In this document: one piece after another, positions 1-11,906 of the stretch | Numbering within the stretch: the first letter of the stretch is position 1 | Layout of the letters: every line of letters starts with the position of its first letter | Assembly (NCBI GenBank): GCA_963693285.1 | Contig: OY848924.1 | Coordinates: forward strand, 4,729,214-4,793,213 | Direction of reading: 5' to 3' | DNA: 64,000 nt | Source: Xestospongia muta | Taxonomy: Eukaryota > Porifera > Demospongiae > Haplosclerida > Petrosiidae | The notes under the pieces: model-generated | Databases searched by the model: none | What the model saw: the letters and a program-made list of their open reading frames with translations, nothing else | What the model was told of the DNA's origin: nothing | Position numbers and translations under genes: made by a program

Positions 1-1197
1 CACAACTGGTAATGACTGACAAAAATTCAGTAAGCATGATGCTATCTCATCTGAGCCACGTCCTGCCACATTCTCTGGCCACATACACATATATCCATTG
101 CCAGTTCCGCAATTGTGGATACCAAGATTGTATACCCATAATTGTCTTAAATAGAACACTAACCCTGTATGGATGTGAGGAGTAGGAAGATTCTGTTGCA
201 GATCGAATGAAATAACCAAAGTTGAATCTGAAAGTTTTTTAGCAAGTTCTGTGTCCTCCCGAAGTGACTTGAAGCCAAGCTCCGCCTTCTCATGATGTTC
301 TTTAAGTTCTTCCTGAAATTGACATTTAGTTCCTTCATCTGCAGCATCATTGACATGGCAGTTCAGAGTATCACACACCTTACAGGTATCCGAACGTGGT
401 GAACCAAATGAAAAGTTAAATTTTTCACAAAATATTCTTCTATAAGTGGGCTCAGAAACTGATGGCCAGCCCACTTCACACTTCTGAAGGTAAAGTGTGT
501 GCATTTTCTTGATGTTTAGGTCTGGTGAGAGATACCTCTTGTTGGGATTATTTGTTCGTGAGTAGTGACTTGTCTGACGTGGAAAAGAGGAAATATGAGC
601 CTTCACACATTCATTGCTGTTTTCAGGAGTATGACTGGGTCTATTATCATGCCTTCCTCTCTGGTCAATTGGCGGAGTGCAGTCCTTCACTCTAATATTT
701 CTGATTCTCTTAACAGAAATACCATGAATACTACAAAAAGCAGCTTGGCAAACTCTCATTTCTTTACCATGAAGTCTCACATAGTAAACAAATGTCTTCT
801 TGCGTTTACTGTTGACACCTTTAGTAGTATATCGTCTTTTTGGTTCAATGCCATGAATAAGTCCATGTAAGTAAGCGTTTTGTATATCGAAACTTGCAAG
901 GTTATTAAACTCTTTAAGGATTCTAGCTCTGTCAACTTGAGGTACTTTTTCAAAGCAACGTAGTGAGCACTTACAGTCTTTTCCACACATCCTCGGTGGA
1001 ACAATAACACCTTTGGAATTCACATACTCTTTACCATGATTTCTTAAACACTTGCGCTTATTTCTCTTCCACTGTTCTGTCTTGCGAATCTGCTTTCTAC
1101 TATAAATCTTGCCAAAAATGTTGGCACCGTCAATCTCACGGTCAGATTCATCAGTGGATCAACTAGACTCGTCTGTAGAAGTATCATGTACGTCCAT
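1..1197 (-). pseudogene. Transposase-like protein, partial, runs off left edge
   Basis: A long open frame on the minus strand starts at an ATG at 1195-1197 and is still open at base 1. It encodes an acidic N-terminus, a cysteine cluster (CGKDCKCSLRC) near 960-990, a basic linker, a second CxxC pair (CKVC, about 380-395), and then a block with SFDLQQNLPTPH followed by YLRQLWVYNLGIHN. I recall the same order of motifs in abundant uncharacterised, probably transposon-derived invertebrate proteins (the DUF7869 type). The aspartate of SFDLQ would suit an RNase H-like fold, but that is inference. A TGA at 1159-1161 interrupts the frame after about 12 codons, so the copy is either broken or begins further in. 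The C-terminus lies outside the window. Confidence 0.6.
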
Positions 1198-1500
1198 CTC
1201 CTCTCTGCTCTCTCAAAAGCGAACACGAGGTGGAAAACTTTCTACCGTAAATAAATCTAATAAACAGGAAAAATCATGAGAATTTTTAAAATTATTTTTA
1301 ACTCCTTCTTGTTTGTGCATGAAACTGCAACTTTCAGACTTGGTGCAGCAATTCATCTACTGTTTATTTCTGGAAAAAAATTATTTCTGCCAAATTAGTG
1401 GGTTAGGCCCCTCGTGTACTGACCCATTCAATTCTACATGGCCACATGCCTTTAGTTCAATCACCATTATTACTATCAAATAGAAGGTCCACTCATAGAT
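1198..1500. other. Non-coding stretch
   Basis: AT-rich sequence without a convincing ORF, splice pattern or repeat. It separates the partial transposase-like gene from the diverged repeat array. Confidence 0.4.
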
Positions 1501-1504
1501 AGTT

Positions 1505-2899
1505 GTGATTTAAACAGGTCATAGTCAATTGCCATCGAACTCCATCCAATGAAATCAATATAAATTGCCGTGTTATTGTGAAATTCTTTCCTGTATCACA
1601 GCGTCTTCGCTGCCTTGAATTAAGTAGCTTGCAACATAACAAATTGAGGACAATGAGTTGTTAAAAAAAGTATGTATATTTAGTGCCACAATCCATGCAT
1701 TACTGGTCAACAACAGACTAATAGAAATAAAAAAAAACTAAATCATTTATCTCATTGAAAATTTATGCATTTTGGTTGCTAATGGCAATCATTGTAGCAT
1801 AGCTAGTCAATCCCACCTAAATGTTTGTGTATTAAACGTGTTGCCATCTACATTAGCAGATGGTGCTTTAGATAAACAATACTCTCCAAGATGGATTGTG
1901 TCTTGAAACTCAATCTCCAATTGTATGTCCTTACCCCATGTCAAACAATGTACAGGACAAGTGAAATGGTGTTCAACATATTTCCCGAGTGGAAAATGAT
2001 AATAATAGTTTTACTGTTGTATTTTGCGTATCCATATCCTATCTCATAATGCAGTCTTTAAATAGCGTATTGAACCAAAAACAGAGTGGTTCATCATCAC
2101 ATGGCTTTCCAGCTGCTGCAGATGATGCATTGGGTTTATTTGAAAGAAGTGAGTCTGATCACAATGGGTTAGGATGATCAACTCTATTGAATAGAACACT
2201 TACAAATGTCATCTAGTGTGTAAAGCAGCATGAGTTCAGGTATAGTTTGTCTCTGCTCAAACAAAGACGAGATGTATAATTGCCAGTAACATCATTTTCT
2301 TCAGTATTAACTATAGATGTGGTGTTTTTAGATATAAACAAATCATAATTGACACAAGTTTTCACGTTGTTTCCTTATTTTCCAACTCCAACCAATATGC
2401 AGTGGTTTTAAATGGTTTATAAACATTGATTAACAGCTAATAATGATTGTCTTGAATACCAGCTGAGTTCGTTTTCCGTTCATTATAGAACTTACTATTT
2501 TAACAATTTTGTCTGTTCAAATCATATCAGCTATCGATGACACGACATCAGCTAACCACATTTCCATTGTTAAAATTCCGTGTTGATAGTGTTTTGGAAT
2601 GTAAACAAAAGCTGATAGCTGACAATGGAAAAGAAAATGTTAGTGAAATTGACTGAATTGTAACCTCTATCGAGTCTCTATAATTGCGTTACAATGTGTT
2701 TAAGACGAGATTCGACAAACTCTACCAAGTACTGGACTGTAGTTTTCAATTAATTTTTAATTCTTTCAGTCCTTCATTCAATTTCTGGAGAAATATTTTT
2801 GCATCTTAACGAATTTATTGCTAAAGTAAACAAATTGGCAGCTGTGGTATCAAAATTCAGTGAAGTAAATTATTATCAAATCAAATGTCTTGCCATAGA
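1505..2899. repeat. Diverged ~1.35-kb repeat, unit 1
   Basis: This segment aligns by eye with 4657-6470. Shared landmarks in the same order are a block with TCCAATGAAATC, the string GTGCCACAATCCATGC, a block with GATAAACAATACTCT, one with GAAATGGTGTTCAACATATT, one with GATTGTCTTGAATACCAGCTG, and a terminal block with GCAGCTGTGGTATCAAAATTC. Units are diverged by substitutions and small indels and have no long ORF. Unit 1 ends at the TA where the Tigger element begins. Confidence 0.8.
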
Positions 2900-2901
2900 T
2901 A

Positions 2902-4654
2902 CTGTATTTCTTTGAATGATATCTGCAGGTACTATTAATTTCAGATGCTAAAGCACTGCAAATACAAAACGGGCGAAAAGAATTCAAGGCCGAACACTAT
3001 TAACTTCAGGCTTCAGACTTTATTAAAAATCTAACCATGCCCATTTATTTTTAACCTCATGATCTCTTAAACAATTAAAACAACCAAGAATATTCAGTTA
3101 CAAAGGACTCTCTCCAGCTAATCATTATCTTCTCTTACTAACTCATTTGTCTCCAATTCATTTTCATCACTATTTAAATCAGCAAAAGGATCTTCATCTT
3201 CATCATCAGGTTGACTTGCTAGCATCTTCGACTTGCTAGCATCTTAGTGGTAAGTTGATGAATCTCTTCAGCTCCATCAGCAGCAACTTCTCCTGACTTC
3301 AGACAGTGTATGTCACCATCCTCACTCCCATCAACAGCTACACTAATACCACAGACCTTGAAAGACTTGACTATTACTTCACTTGTGACAGCTTCCCATG
3401 ATTCTACCACCCACTTCAAACATGTCAGTTTATCAGGAGCTCTCATGTTTCCACCTGGAGTGAAGGACTGTTCACCAGATGCCATCCACTGATTGTACAA
3501 TACTCGATACACAGCCTTGAACGGTTTATTCCATGATACATCAGCTGGTTGGAGGTGAATTGTAGTTCCTCCTGGCAAGATACACATGTCTGAATTTGTT
3601 TGCTTGTCAACATGCATTCTAACTTTATCCATCATGTGGCATCTGTAGGCATCCCAGATAAGAAGTCTGCATGTAAAACTCAACTGTCCCCACACCTTAT
3701 CCAAGTACTGAATTGTTAAATCCTCACTCATCCAGCCATTTCTGTGCATGCATACTACAGCACCAGGAAACCGTGTTAGCTCTTGAATCAGACATACACC
3801 CTTGAAAACAACAAAGGGCTTTAATTTTCTCCCATCAGCCAGTGCAGTGAGAATAACAGTAAAGCATCCCTTCATGACCTGTAGTGCGAATTGGAATGGA
3901 GCGCTCACCAACTCAAACCACAGTAGTGTCACCTGGCATATGGAGCCAGAGTGGAGTCTCGTCCATGTTTCCAATTGATGATAAGGGGTAATTATTAATA
4001 TAACACATCTTCCTTAATCTCATTAAATAACTGGAAATTTTCTGAATATGGTCTAGTAGCAGCTTCTGTCCCACTGTTGTTCTCCTCCTCAAGGAAAACT
4101 CATGACGTTTGAAGAAATTAGATAGCCATTCTCTACTTGCAATGAAATCTTCATGCCCCTTGTAGAGTTCAAGAGCCTTGCGTTGAATAGCAGCTCTAGT
4201 AATATGGCAGTTTCTAGACCTTAATTCAATGATCCAAGAGGCAAGCTGTTCTTCCATATCTGGAAGCTTTGCTTTTCTACCTGCACCAGGAAGTCTCTTT
4301 TTTCCAGGAATGGTTTGCAGTTGATATTTTTTCTTCCTCTAGTAGCGTACACTGGCTTCATCAACTGAAAACTTTCTTGCAGCTTCTCTATTGGAAGTTT
4401 TTTTCAGCTTCTTCTACAACCTTCAGCTTAAAAGCCACATCAAAGCTTCTCTTTTTACTTTTACATTCGCCCTCAGCCATTGCCAGTTGTGATAGCAAAT
4501 GTGCTATGTAAACACTGTATTGTTAGTACTGCACAAGCGCAATATGCAGTAATAATTCAAGGAGGAATATTATATTGTTCAGCCTTCATGGCAGTGCAGA
4601 TCCAATTCAAGTGCAGATAAAATTCGAGGGCGAAAAGATTTTGAGGAAATACAG
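2902..4654 (-). mobile_element. pogo/Tigger-type DNA transposon with TA target duplication
   Basis: The element is bounded by short inverted repeats: the left end begins CTGTATTTC at 2902 and the right end finishes GAAATACAG at 4654. Both are flanked by TA (2900-2901 and 4655-4656), the Tc1/mariner/pogo target duplication. A subterminal motif GGGCGAAAAGA occurs near both ends in the same orientation. It carries one transposase pseudogene on the minus strand. It lies exactly between two units of the ~1.35-kb repeat, so it inserted after the repeats were in place. Confidence 0.85.
3118..4480 (-). pseudogene. pogo/Tigger transposase (CENP-B HTH plus DDE), broken
   Basis: Start ATG at 4478-4480. 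The N-terminus (SFDVAFKLKVVEEAE) is a CENP-B/pogo helix-turn-helix, followed by a second DNA-binding region (3913-4257, EWLSNFFKRHEFSLRRRT) and the DDE_1 catalytic domain. The three catalytic aspartates are visible: NMDETP, LIWDAYRCH and LQPADVSWNKPFK. Breaks are an extra A in the first helix region, TAG in place of an expected tryptophan just before RKKKYQL, a frameshift just after LHMPGDTTVV near 3915-3970, and a ~17-bp duplication (about 3222-3244) that creates an early stop at 3219. The acidic natural tail would end at 3118. The element cannot mobilise itself. Confidence 0.85.
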
Positions 4655-4656
4655 TA

Positions 4657-5063
4657 GTTTTTATTCAAACAGGTTATAATGAATTGGCATCAAACACTAT
4701 CCAATGAAATCCATAAAAATTGCTATGTCATTGCTAAATTCTTTTTTGTATCACTGTGTTTTGCACCATCTTGAATTGGATAGCTCACAATATGACAAAT
4801 CGAAGACAATAAATTGTTAGAAACAAGTATGTATATTCAGTGCCACAATCCATGCATTGCTTGTCAACAACAGACTAATGGTTGCTAATGGCAATCATTG
4901 TAGCATAGCTAGTTGATCCCATCTGAATATTGGAGTATTAAACATATTGCCATCTATATTAGCAGATGGTGCTTTAGATAAACAATACTCTACAAGATGG
5001 ATTATGTCTTGACAAATTTATGGCTACAGTGAGCAAATTAGCAGCTGTGGTATCAAAATTCAG
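4657..5063. repeat. Diverged ~1.35-kb repeat, unit 2 (internally deleted)
   Basis: It begins just after the right TA of the Tigger element with the same opening block as unit 1, and keeps the GTGCCACAATCCATGC and GATAAACAATACTCT landmarks. It then jumps near 5012 directly to the terminal GCAGCTGTGGTATCAAAATTC block, so about 0.9 kb of the unit is missing. Confidence 0.75.
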
Positions 5064-6470
5064 TTGCCATGTTATCACTAAATTCTTTTCTGTATTGCCG
5101 ACTTTTTTTTGCAATCTTGAATTAATAGCACACAATATGACAAATCGAAGACAATGAATTGTTAAAAACGAGTATGTATATTCAGTGCCACAATCCATGC
5201 GTTGCTTGTCAACAACAGACTGATGAAGATAAAGAAACAACTAGATCATTCATCTAGTTGAAAATTTCTGCATTTTGGTCATTAATGGCAATCATTGTAC
5301 ATAGCTAGCTTGTCCTATTTGAATGTTCAAGTATTGAATGTCTTGCCATCTACGTTAGTGAATGGTGGTTTAGATAAACAATACTCTTAAACAACGCACA
5401 GGACAACCGAAATGGTGTTCAACATATTTCCTGAGTGAAAACTGATAATAATAGTTTTTCTAGTGATGCATTTTGCATATCCATTGAACTAAAAATAGAG
5501 TGGTTCACTATCACATTGCTTTCCAGCTAATGCATCTGGTTATTTGAAAAAAGTATCCAGGCATATCTAATGACAATTGGTTTGACGATTAATTGTATCA
5601 ATAGAACACTTACAAATGTCATCCAGTGTGGACATTCTTCCACTATATTGGCTGGAGGAATTTCTCCAATCAATGCACCATTGATAAACATGCAAATATG
5701 TTGCAGCATGTAGAGCAGTATGAGTTCAAGAGCAACTTTTTTCGTTCAAACAGGGATGAGGCGTAGAGTTGTTACTAACATCAATTTCTTCAGTATTAGC
5801 TATAAATCTGGTATATTTAGATGTAAAGATATCGTAATTGACATCAGTTTTCACATTGTTTCCTTATTTTGCAACTTCAATGAACATGAAATGATTTTAA
5901 ATGGTTTACTAACATTGATTAACAACTAATAACGATTGTCTTGAATACCAGCTGAGTTGGTTTTCGGTTCATTATAAAACTTGCTATCTTCAATGATTTT
6001 AGTTGTTTGTATCATATCAGCTCTTGATGACACAACATCAGCTATACTCTGTCCGAGTTGAGTTGGTCCCTTCCTTAAAAAAAGGTGTTGTGTGCATGGA
6101 CTGAAGTACATTTAATGTTATTCATTGTTAGTTCACATGAATGTCATGCAAACAGACCACGTTTTCTTTCGTGCTCGTAAAAATGCAAAGGTAAAAATAC
6201 TAAAATCACAAAGAAAGGAGGTTGTTGCAAATGTCTATGACTATTTCGAGAAAGTCAGCAGACGTCAACTGACTAAAGCACCTCTTACAATTGGATTACA
6301 ATGTGTTTAAAGTGACATTCAATTAACTCTATCAGATAATGAATAAAGGACTGGAAAATTAAAATTAATCAAACAATACAGTCCAGTATCTGATGATATT
6401 TTTTCGCGTCTCAACAATTTTGTGGCTAAAGTAAGCAAATTGGTAGCTGCAGTACCACATTTCAGTGAAT
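5064..6470. repeat. Diverged ~1.35-kb repeat, unit 3
   Basis: Nearly full-length homologue of unit 1. It contains an extra ~70-bp block (about 5641-5710) and a ~200-bp segment near 6050-6300 not obvious in unit 1. That segment carries a 61-codon + strand ORF (6125-6310) with a basic helix-like stretch (KILKSQRKEVVANVYDYFEK) resembling transposase N-termini; I rate it a remnant only. Confidence 0.75.
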
Positions 6471-6479
6471 TAGACTCCG

Positions 6480-7325
6480 AAGACTTTTTACTTCACACTA
6501 ATATGCTAATTAGAAGGGAATAGTGGTATACATTTTGAAGTTTACATTTGAAAGTGTAAAGTCCAATTGCAACAAAACTTGGTCAACCTCTTCCAAACAT
6601 TTATACAATTTTTGTACAGCATTCTGTAGAATTTATGAATATAATCAATGCTATACTTTAAAAAAGAAACTACCTCTATCTTCTCCTGAAGCCTTAACTT
6701 TTGGTGATCAACTATTTTCTTTTTCCATTTCTTCAAGTGTACTATTAAATGATTCTTTCATTTTCCTTAATTCTTCTTTAATTTGCTCCAATTCTTTCAT
6801 CATTTTCTTCAATAGCTTTACATAAACACAATTAAATGGTGTGATTTACCATTTGTACATTTTATCTTCTGACTGTAGTATGCTCTTGTTCTTTTGATTT
6901 TGTTTCTCATGGTCATCACTATTTCCCCTTCCAATCACTTAAATGGTGTGGGACTAATGTTGACTAGCTGGCTGGCTGGCCTGAGTTTGTGTTTGACAAA
7001 ATGTGACAACCATGAAGGACAAGCTTGTTCAATTCATACTTGGGTTCATAATCATTGGCATTGTTGTCACAGTATGCATCAGTACACAAAGTGGACAAGA
7101 GGAACCGCTACAAGAATGTTCTGCTTTAAGTTATATCCTAGATGAAAGTATAGGTGGTGATTCTCTTTATGAATGTTTTTGAAACACCTCATTCACATCT
7201 CACGAGGCATGACAGTCTGTGCATCCATTCCTGTAGCTGTGGGACTGGATTGCCTGACTCCTCCTAGTGAGTTTGAGTGTGACTACAGATACAAGACTGT
7301 TCCCAACTCTTATTGAGTTGAAGAT
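6480..7325. other. Unassigned region with small ORFs
   Basis: The minus strand at about 6735-6830 encodes a charged heptad-like stretch (KELEQIKEELRKMKESF) that ends in a stop and may be an exon remnant. On the + strand an ATG at 7012 opens 56 codons with a hydrophobic N-terminal segment (FILGFIIIGIVVTVC), signal-peptide-like, ending at 7182. I cannot link either to a known family or a complete gene model. Confidence 0.3.
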
Positions 7326-7527
7326 TTGGCCTCCCGAAGACATCGTGAGGCAATCCAAGGTGGAGATAAGTGCTCTACTTTACGCTGCCAGCAATATTTT
7401 AGTCCACCTCACCAATCTTGGTTGGCAGTGCGAAACGTAGTGCATGCTGCGTGCCGGTTTTGCTTTTCAACCCATATTTTGCCATTGTGGTTGATGAATC
7501 TAAGTAATTGTTCAATGTGATAGTTGT

Positions 7528-7890
7528 GTGCATCTTTACTCAACATCTTTTAAATATATCTTTATTACTGCAATATTTATAACATTAATGATAGTAGAAT
7601 TTTTCATTGCTGAAGAAATAGCAAATTTGATCAACAAAGAACATGTCTTAGCTGGTCAACGTGCTGACAGAACCATACTGAGAAATAAAAGTTATAGGAC
7701 CCTGAGATATAATATTGAAGCTATACAATGTGTTAGAAATTTGGATGTAGACAATGCTGGGGCGATAACAAGTAAGCGTCAGCGTTTTGCAGCTTTACAA
7801 GACAGATTTATACAGAAAGAAACTTGTGAAACAGGTACAACTAGCATAAGCAAAATACAACAAAAACAGAAATCAAAGGTTTTTGAGTGA
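7528..7890 (+). CDS. Hypothetical 120-codon ORF
   Basis: An uninterrupted + strand ORF with a hydrophobic N-terminal segment (about residues 9-28) followed by a basic, mostly helical-looking region containing RADRTILRNKSYRTLRYN and SKRQRFAALQDRF. No family recognised. It could be the last exon of a host gene or part of an unidentified element. An upstream open stretch in a different frame (about 7260-7440, with SALLYAASNILVHL) may be a preceding exon. Codon use does not set it apart from its surroundings. Confidence 0.3.
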   Translation: MHLYSTSFKYIFITAIFITLMIVEFFIAEEIANLINKEHVLAGQRADRTILRNKSYRTLRYNIEAIQCVRNLDVDNAGAITSKRQRFAALQDRFIQKETCETGTTSISKIQQKQKSKVFE

Positions 7891-7899
7891 GGTGAATGC

Positions 7900-8762
7900 A
7901 AAATAAGACCAAATTCAAGTGGAATGACAAGCAATTTGGCTCCTCAACCACAAGCTATACTAATCAATGGGTTTTTTTACTTCTTCAAATCAAAACTGGG
8001 ACAAATTGTATCTTGCTTTCTTTTGAAAACCTTCCAAACTGGAGGGGTGTAAGATACCCCCCTCTTGCAGTCACATGGGTGAGATGGGTAAACAAGACCA
8101 CAGTACAGAGTAGTAGCTCTTTCTTCTTCAGTTTACACTTCTTTTGATAATTTTTTACTAGTCTCAGTTTGAGTTTGATCAACCTATTTGATGTTATAAA
8201 GTATGATTTAATATAACATTGCTTTCAAGATTAATAATGGATGTATCATCCACAAGGTGATCTTGAAAACAACCTTGTGCATGCATATGAGTATCTATCA
8301 ATATTAAACAATGAATTGATATTACTAGAGAAAGAGCACAAACCATCATGAAACCCATGAAAGGTACCAGTCGCTAAATTCTGGCCTTTATATAAATGGT
8401 ATCAATGCAGGAAATATACCCTATCTTAAACTTTGAACCAGAGTCCAGTGTGTTGATCTGTAATATGTAATTGTAAAATAAAAAGTTTAATTTGATATAA
8501 TTATCAATACCTTTGATTTCCCTTTTGTCTTTGGTTCCTGTAATAGAGATGTAATAAAAACATTAAGAACAAGTGGACACACCTTTTCAGTCTCAGATCA
8601 TGTGTAGATTGTCCATCTTTATCTAAATACATAAAATCCAACACAAATAGTTTGTTACATTTGAATTTCCTTTTCTAGCACTTTTATCCTTGCCAGGGGT
8701 GACTCAGCCAATGTTAGATTGGTGGGGCAACATTTTAAAAACAAGTATGATTGACTCTCAAT
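7900..8762. other. Non-coding stretch
   Basis: AT-rich sequence without recognisable genes. It ends at the 8-bp target duplication (8755-8762) of the next element. Confidence 0.4.
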
Positions 8763-10234
8763 TAGTGTTGTAAAAGTATTGAATTTGTATTTAGTTACTG
8801 TTATTGTTATTGTACAAAATTTGTTTGAATTTTAGTTTTTGTTATTGATTGTTCACAAAATCGATGTGAGTATTTGCTTTAGTTATTGTTAGTGAATCAA
8901 ATTTTTGTTATTGTTATTGATGAAAGTCTATTATAAAGGGTGACATTTAAGTGCCAAATGTACAATGTACAATGTCAAATGTTTGAGTAGGCCTTGTTGC
9001 TCTTGACAAGAACTTCTCTTTCAAGGTTTGCATTTGTTAATCGATTTCATTTTCCAATGCAAGCATCTCCTGCAATTGAAAATGTTCTTTCAATAGGTGC
9101 AGAAGACGCTGGCACAACAAGGACATAACAAACAACGTTCGACAGAGTTGGAAACAATGGCTCAGATTTCACCCAGTAGTCCAAAGAGTCAGTTGGATGT
9201 GGACAGTTGCTTTTTCTTTGTTCAATAAACATGTCAACTTCTTTTTCTCCTGGGCTATTTGACAGGGGTTCTTTTTTCTTTAATAGTTGTTTAGAAACTA
9301 TCTTTGATAAGTGGCGAAACTTCTTGAGTGGGGGCTCTATCTGTTCTTCAGTTGTGCTTGTTGCTGTATCATTGCTGCTTTCAATGGGCTTTTTCAAATG
9401 ATTATCAACAAAATTGCCAACAATTTCTTTCAAGTAACATGTTCCTTCTTCTACTAGGTCATCAGAAAGAACATAAGTGTATTCTGGATCAAGTTGTGTA
9501 GCCACTATATGCAAATTATTATGATTGGGTGTACTTGTGGATGCAACAAAAACAGCCAATTGTTTAGTGATTTGCTTGTACTGGGGCTGGTCTCTCTCAT
9601 ACTTCTTTCCCTTCTTCAGGACTTGTGTGTTTGCTGACCCTTAAAATTACATTGGGACCTTTTTGACTTTGCCAAAGCTGACTCTTTTTCCTTTATAATG
9701 TTCTTCTCCTTTTGAATGAGCTCCTGATATTGCTGTGGATGCTTGGTTTTTAAGTGGGCCTTCAAGTTATAGTGCTAAACTTTCCTTTAAAGTTTGTCTC
9801 ACAAATTTTATCATTCATCTTGACTTGATAGACTGTCTTTCCTGATGCCTCATTATATTTGAAATAATCCCACACAGGGCTGCTCTTTTTCCTTCCAGAA
9901 TGTGAAGCTGTTGCCATCTCAATGAAACTTGAGAAAAAATGGTTTGAGGTGCAGCTGCAAATAAATCCTCATATAAACAGCCAAGTCAGGTGATGATTCG
10001 TGGTATTGTAAAAGTTCTTTGACCTTTCAATAGGTCTATGCACCTTGTTTACACATCAACGTGTTAATAATTTTTTCTTATTTTACTAGTATAGAGCTTC
10101 AATTTTTGTTTTAGTTATTGTTTGTTAATGATTTCTAACTAATTTTAGTTATAGTTTTGTTATTGTTAACAATAATGATTTCCCTTTTACAAAAATGGTT
10201 TTAGTTTCAGTTATTGTTAAACAATTACAACATA
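8763..10234 (-). mobile_element. Internally deleted hAT element (BED type)
   Basis: Perfect 8-bp duplications CTCTCAAT flank the element (8755-8762 and 10235-10242), the hAT signature length. The ends form an imperfect inverted repeat: TAGTGTTGTAA at left, and TATGTTGTAA when the right end is read in reverse. Both subterminal regions are rich in TTATTG. The single minus-strand coding region joins a BED finger almost directly to the C-terminal dimerisation domain, so the catalytic middle is missing and the element would depend on a transposase from elsewhere. Confidence 0.88.
8987..9917 (-). pseudogene. hAT transposase remnant: BED finger plus hAT C-terminal domain
   Basis: Start ATG at 9915-9917. 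The BED zinc finger opens with SPVWDYFKYNEASGKTVYQV and has mutated cysteine positions and stops (about 9770). A low-complexity linker follows, then a good 170-codon frame (9047-9559) ending in the hAT dimerisation block LDYWVKSEPLFPTLSNVV followed by PASSAPIERTFSIAG. A TGA at 9047, where arginine would be expected, truncates the last ~20 residues (NRLTNANLEREVLVKSNKAY). The RNase H-like core with its DDE residues is absent. Confidence 0.85.
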
Positions 10235-10264
10235 CTCTCAATAGTTGTTTTGTGCCAGTGCTAT

Positions 10265-10297
10265 GTTACATCATGTAGTGCAACTACATGATGTAAC
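10265..10297. repeat. Perfect 15-bp hairpin
   Basis: GTTACATCATGTAGT is followed by GCA and then its exact reverse complement, giving 15-bp arms with a 3-nt loop. It sits just outside the right target duplication of the BED hAT element and upstream of the C-terminus of the next hAT gene. It may be a terminal structure of an element or a remnant of an excision event. Confidence 0.85.
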
Positions 10298-11906
10298 TTT
10301 TTATATTGTATTTATAGAAACATAATAAGTGATATAATATACCGCACTGTATTACATGTACATTGTAAGTTGAATGATTTAGTCTGTTTATGAGTCAAAA
10401 TTACCGAAGTATTTCTTTCGCTCATCTTTAGGTGATACAAATTCCTTGGCTATCTTCTGAAAAGTAAAGCAATTATTTAATCGTTTGTCAGACATGGTTG
10501 CTCTTAAATAGTTAAAGAGCTGTCTTAGAGCTGAAAAGTTTCTTTCAGATGTTCATGATGTAATTGTTATAGTTAGATATAGCCTAAGTAATTTATGAAT
10601 TTCAGTTAGCAATTTTCTATTGGCATGCACTTTCATTGCAATTGCCTCACAGATAGTACGTATGCTAGTAACTTCTTTTACAGAAGGCAATGATTCATGT
10701 ACAACAACTAGTATAGCTAGTTGATTTCTTAGCCTATCAAAGTCAAAGTCACTTCGAAAAACTGAATTTTCAATATAATTACTTTCTATTATGTCTTCCA
10801 TAAGCTGAACAAAGCAAAAGTTATTCTAAAGCTATAACAGGTTCGATTACATTTTTCTGATCAAAGCGTTCTTGAAGGTCCTTAATAAGGAGGTCACAAG
10901 CTTCAAAATATACAGAACGAAATAGATCTTTAGAATTGCTAAATTGGTGGGGTAATGTAACACTATCAAATCTGGTTGGACGTTTTCTGTACCTTGGTAG
11001 TTGTGGTTGCCCAATATGAAATTCTTGTGCTTGCATCACTTCTTCATTTCTTTGGTGTTGATAAAAAACACTAGCTACATTAACAGCTGATATAGCTTCT
11101 TGAAAAGATATGTCTTTAGTCTGTAAGATACTTGATGTTTCCTCAGCAACACTAAAAAGGTGATGACCAAGCTTTAAATTAAAAAGAGTTTCGAATTTTT
11201 CAAGAGAAGACACAATGCCTGCAGCCTTTAAACCACACTCATCACGTGCAGTTTGAAGCATTTCTTCCAAGGTTTCTATAATTACAGTGTATTGCTTAAT
11301 AACTGCATCTATTGCTGTAGTTCTCACAGTCCAGTGAGTAAGACAAAGTGGCTTAATACCAGATTTTGGACAATCACTTTGAAGCAAATATTTAGAAAAT
11401 AGGAGCTTACGCTTAGGGGAATTGTTTATTAACTTAGTTAGATATATCTCTCACTATATCAATTGCTTCTCTAATCTGAGAAATTCCCCTAGTAATATCT
11501 TGTAAAAAAAGGATTTAAGCAATGTGCTAGACAATGAACAGAAAGTGCTGCGGGAACATCTCTTTTATTATAGTTGCCAGGGCATTTCTGCTGCGGCATC
11601 ATATGCTTGACCACAACAAAGGGAGAGAGGCAAAGCACAGTGAGTTACCATGTCTTTTAAAAACAACAGATAGAGTCTGACCAGGTTAAACATACCAATG
11701 TGATCTTCATATATCGCATAATTTTCATAAACATACCTAATAGAGAGGTTAAACTGCTCACTGGTTGCAATATCGGTTGTTTCATCCACTATTATAGCAT
11801 ACCATGCTGGACTATTGGCCTTCACTTTATCTAGGAGCTGTCGCAACACTTTATGCCTCATTAAAATGATTAATTTGTTTACAATTTCATGTGACATATA
11901 CCTATT

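Noticed and set aside
777..1010. 77-codon minus-strand ORF
   Set aside because: Shadow frame of the longer open frame that runs off the left edge and contains the recognisable Cys-rich and FDLQQN motifs.
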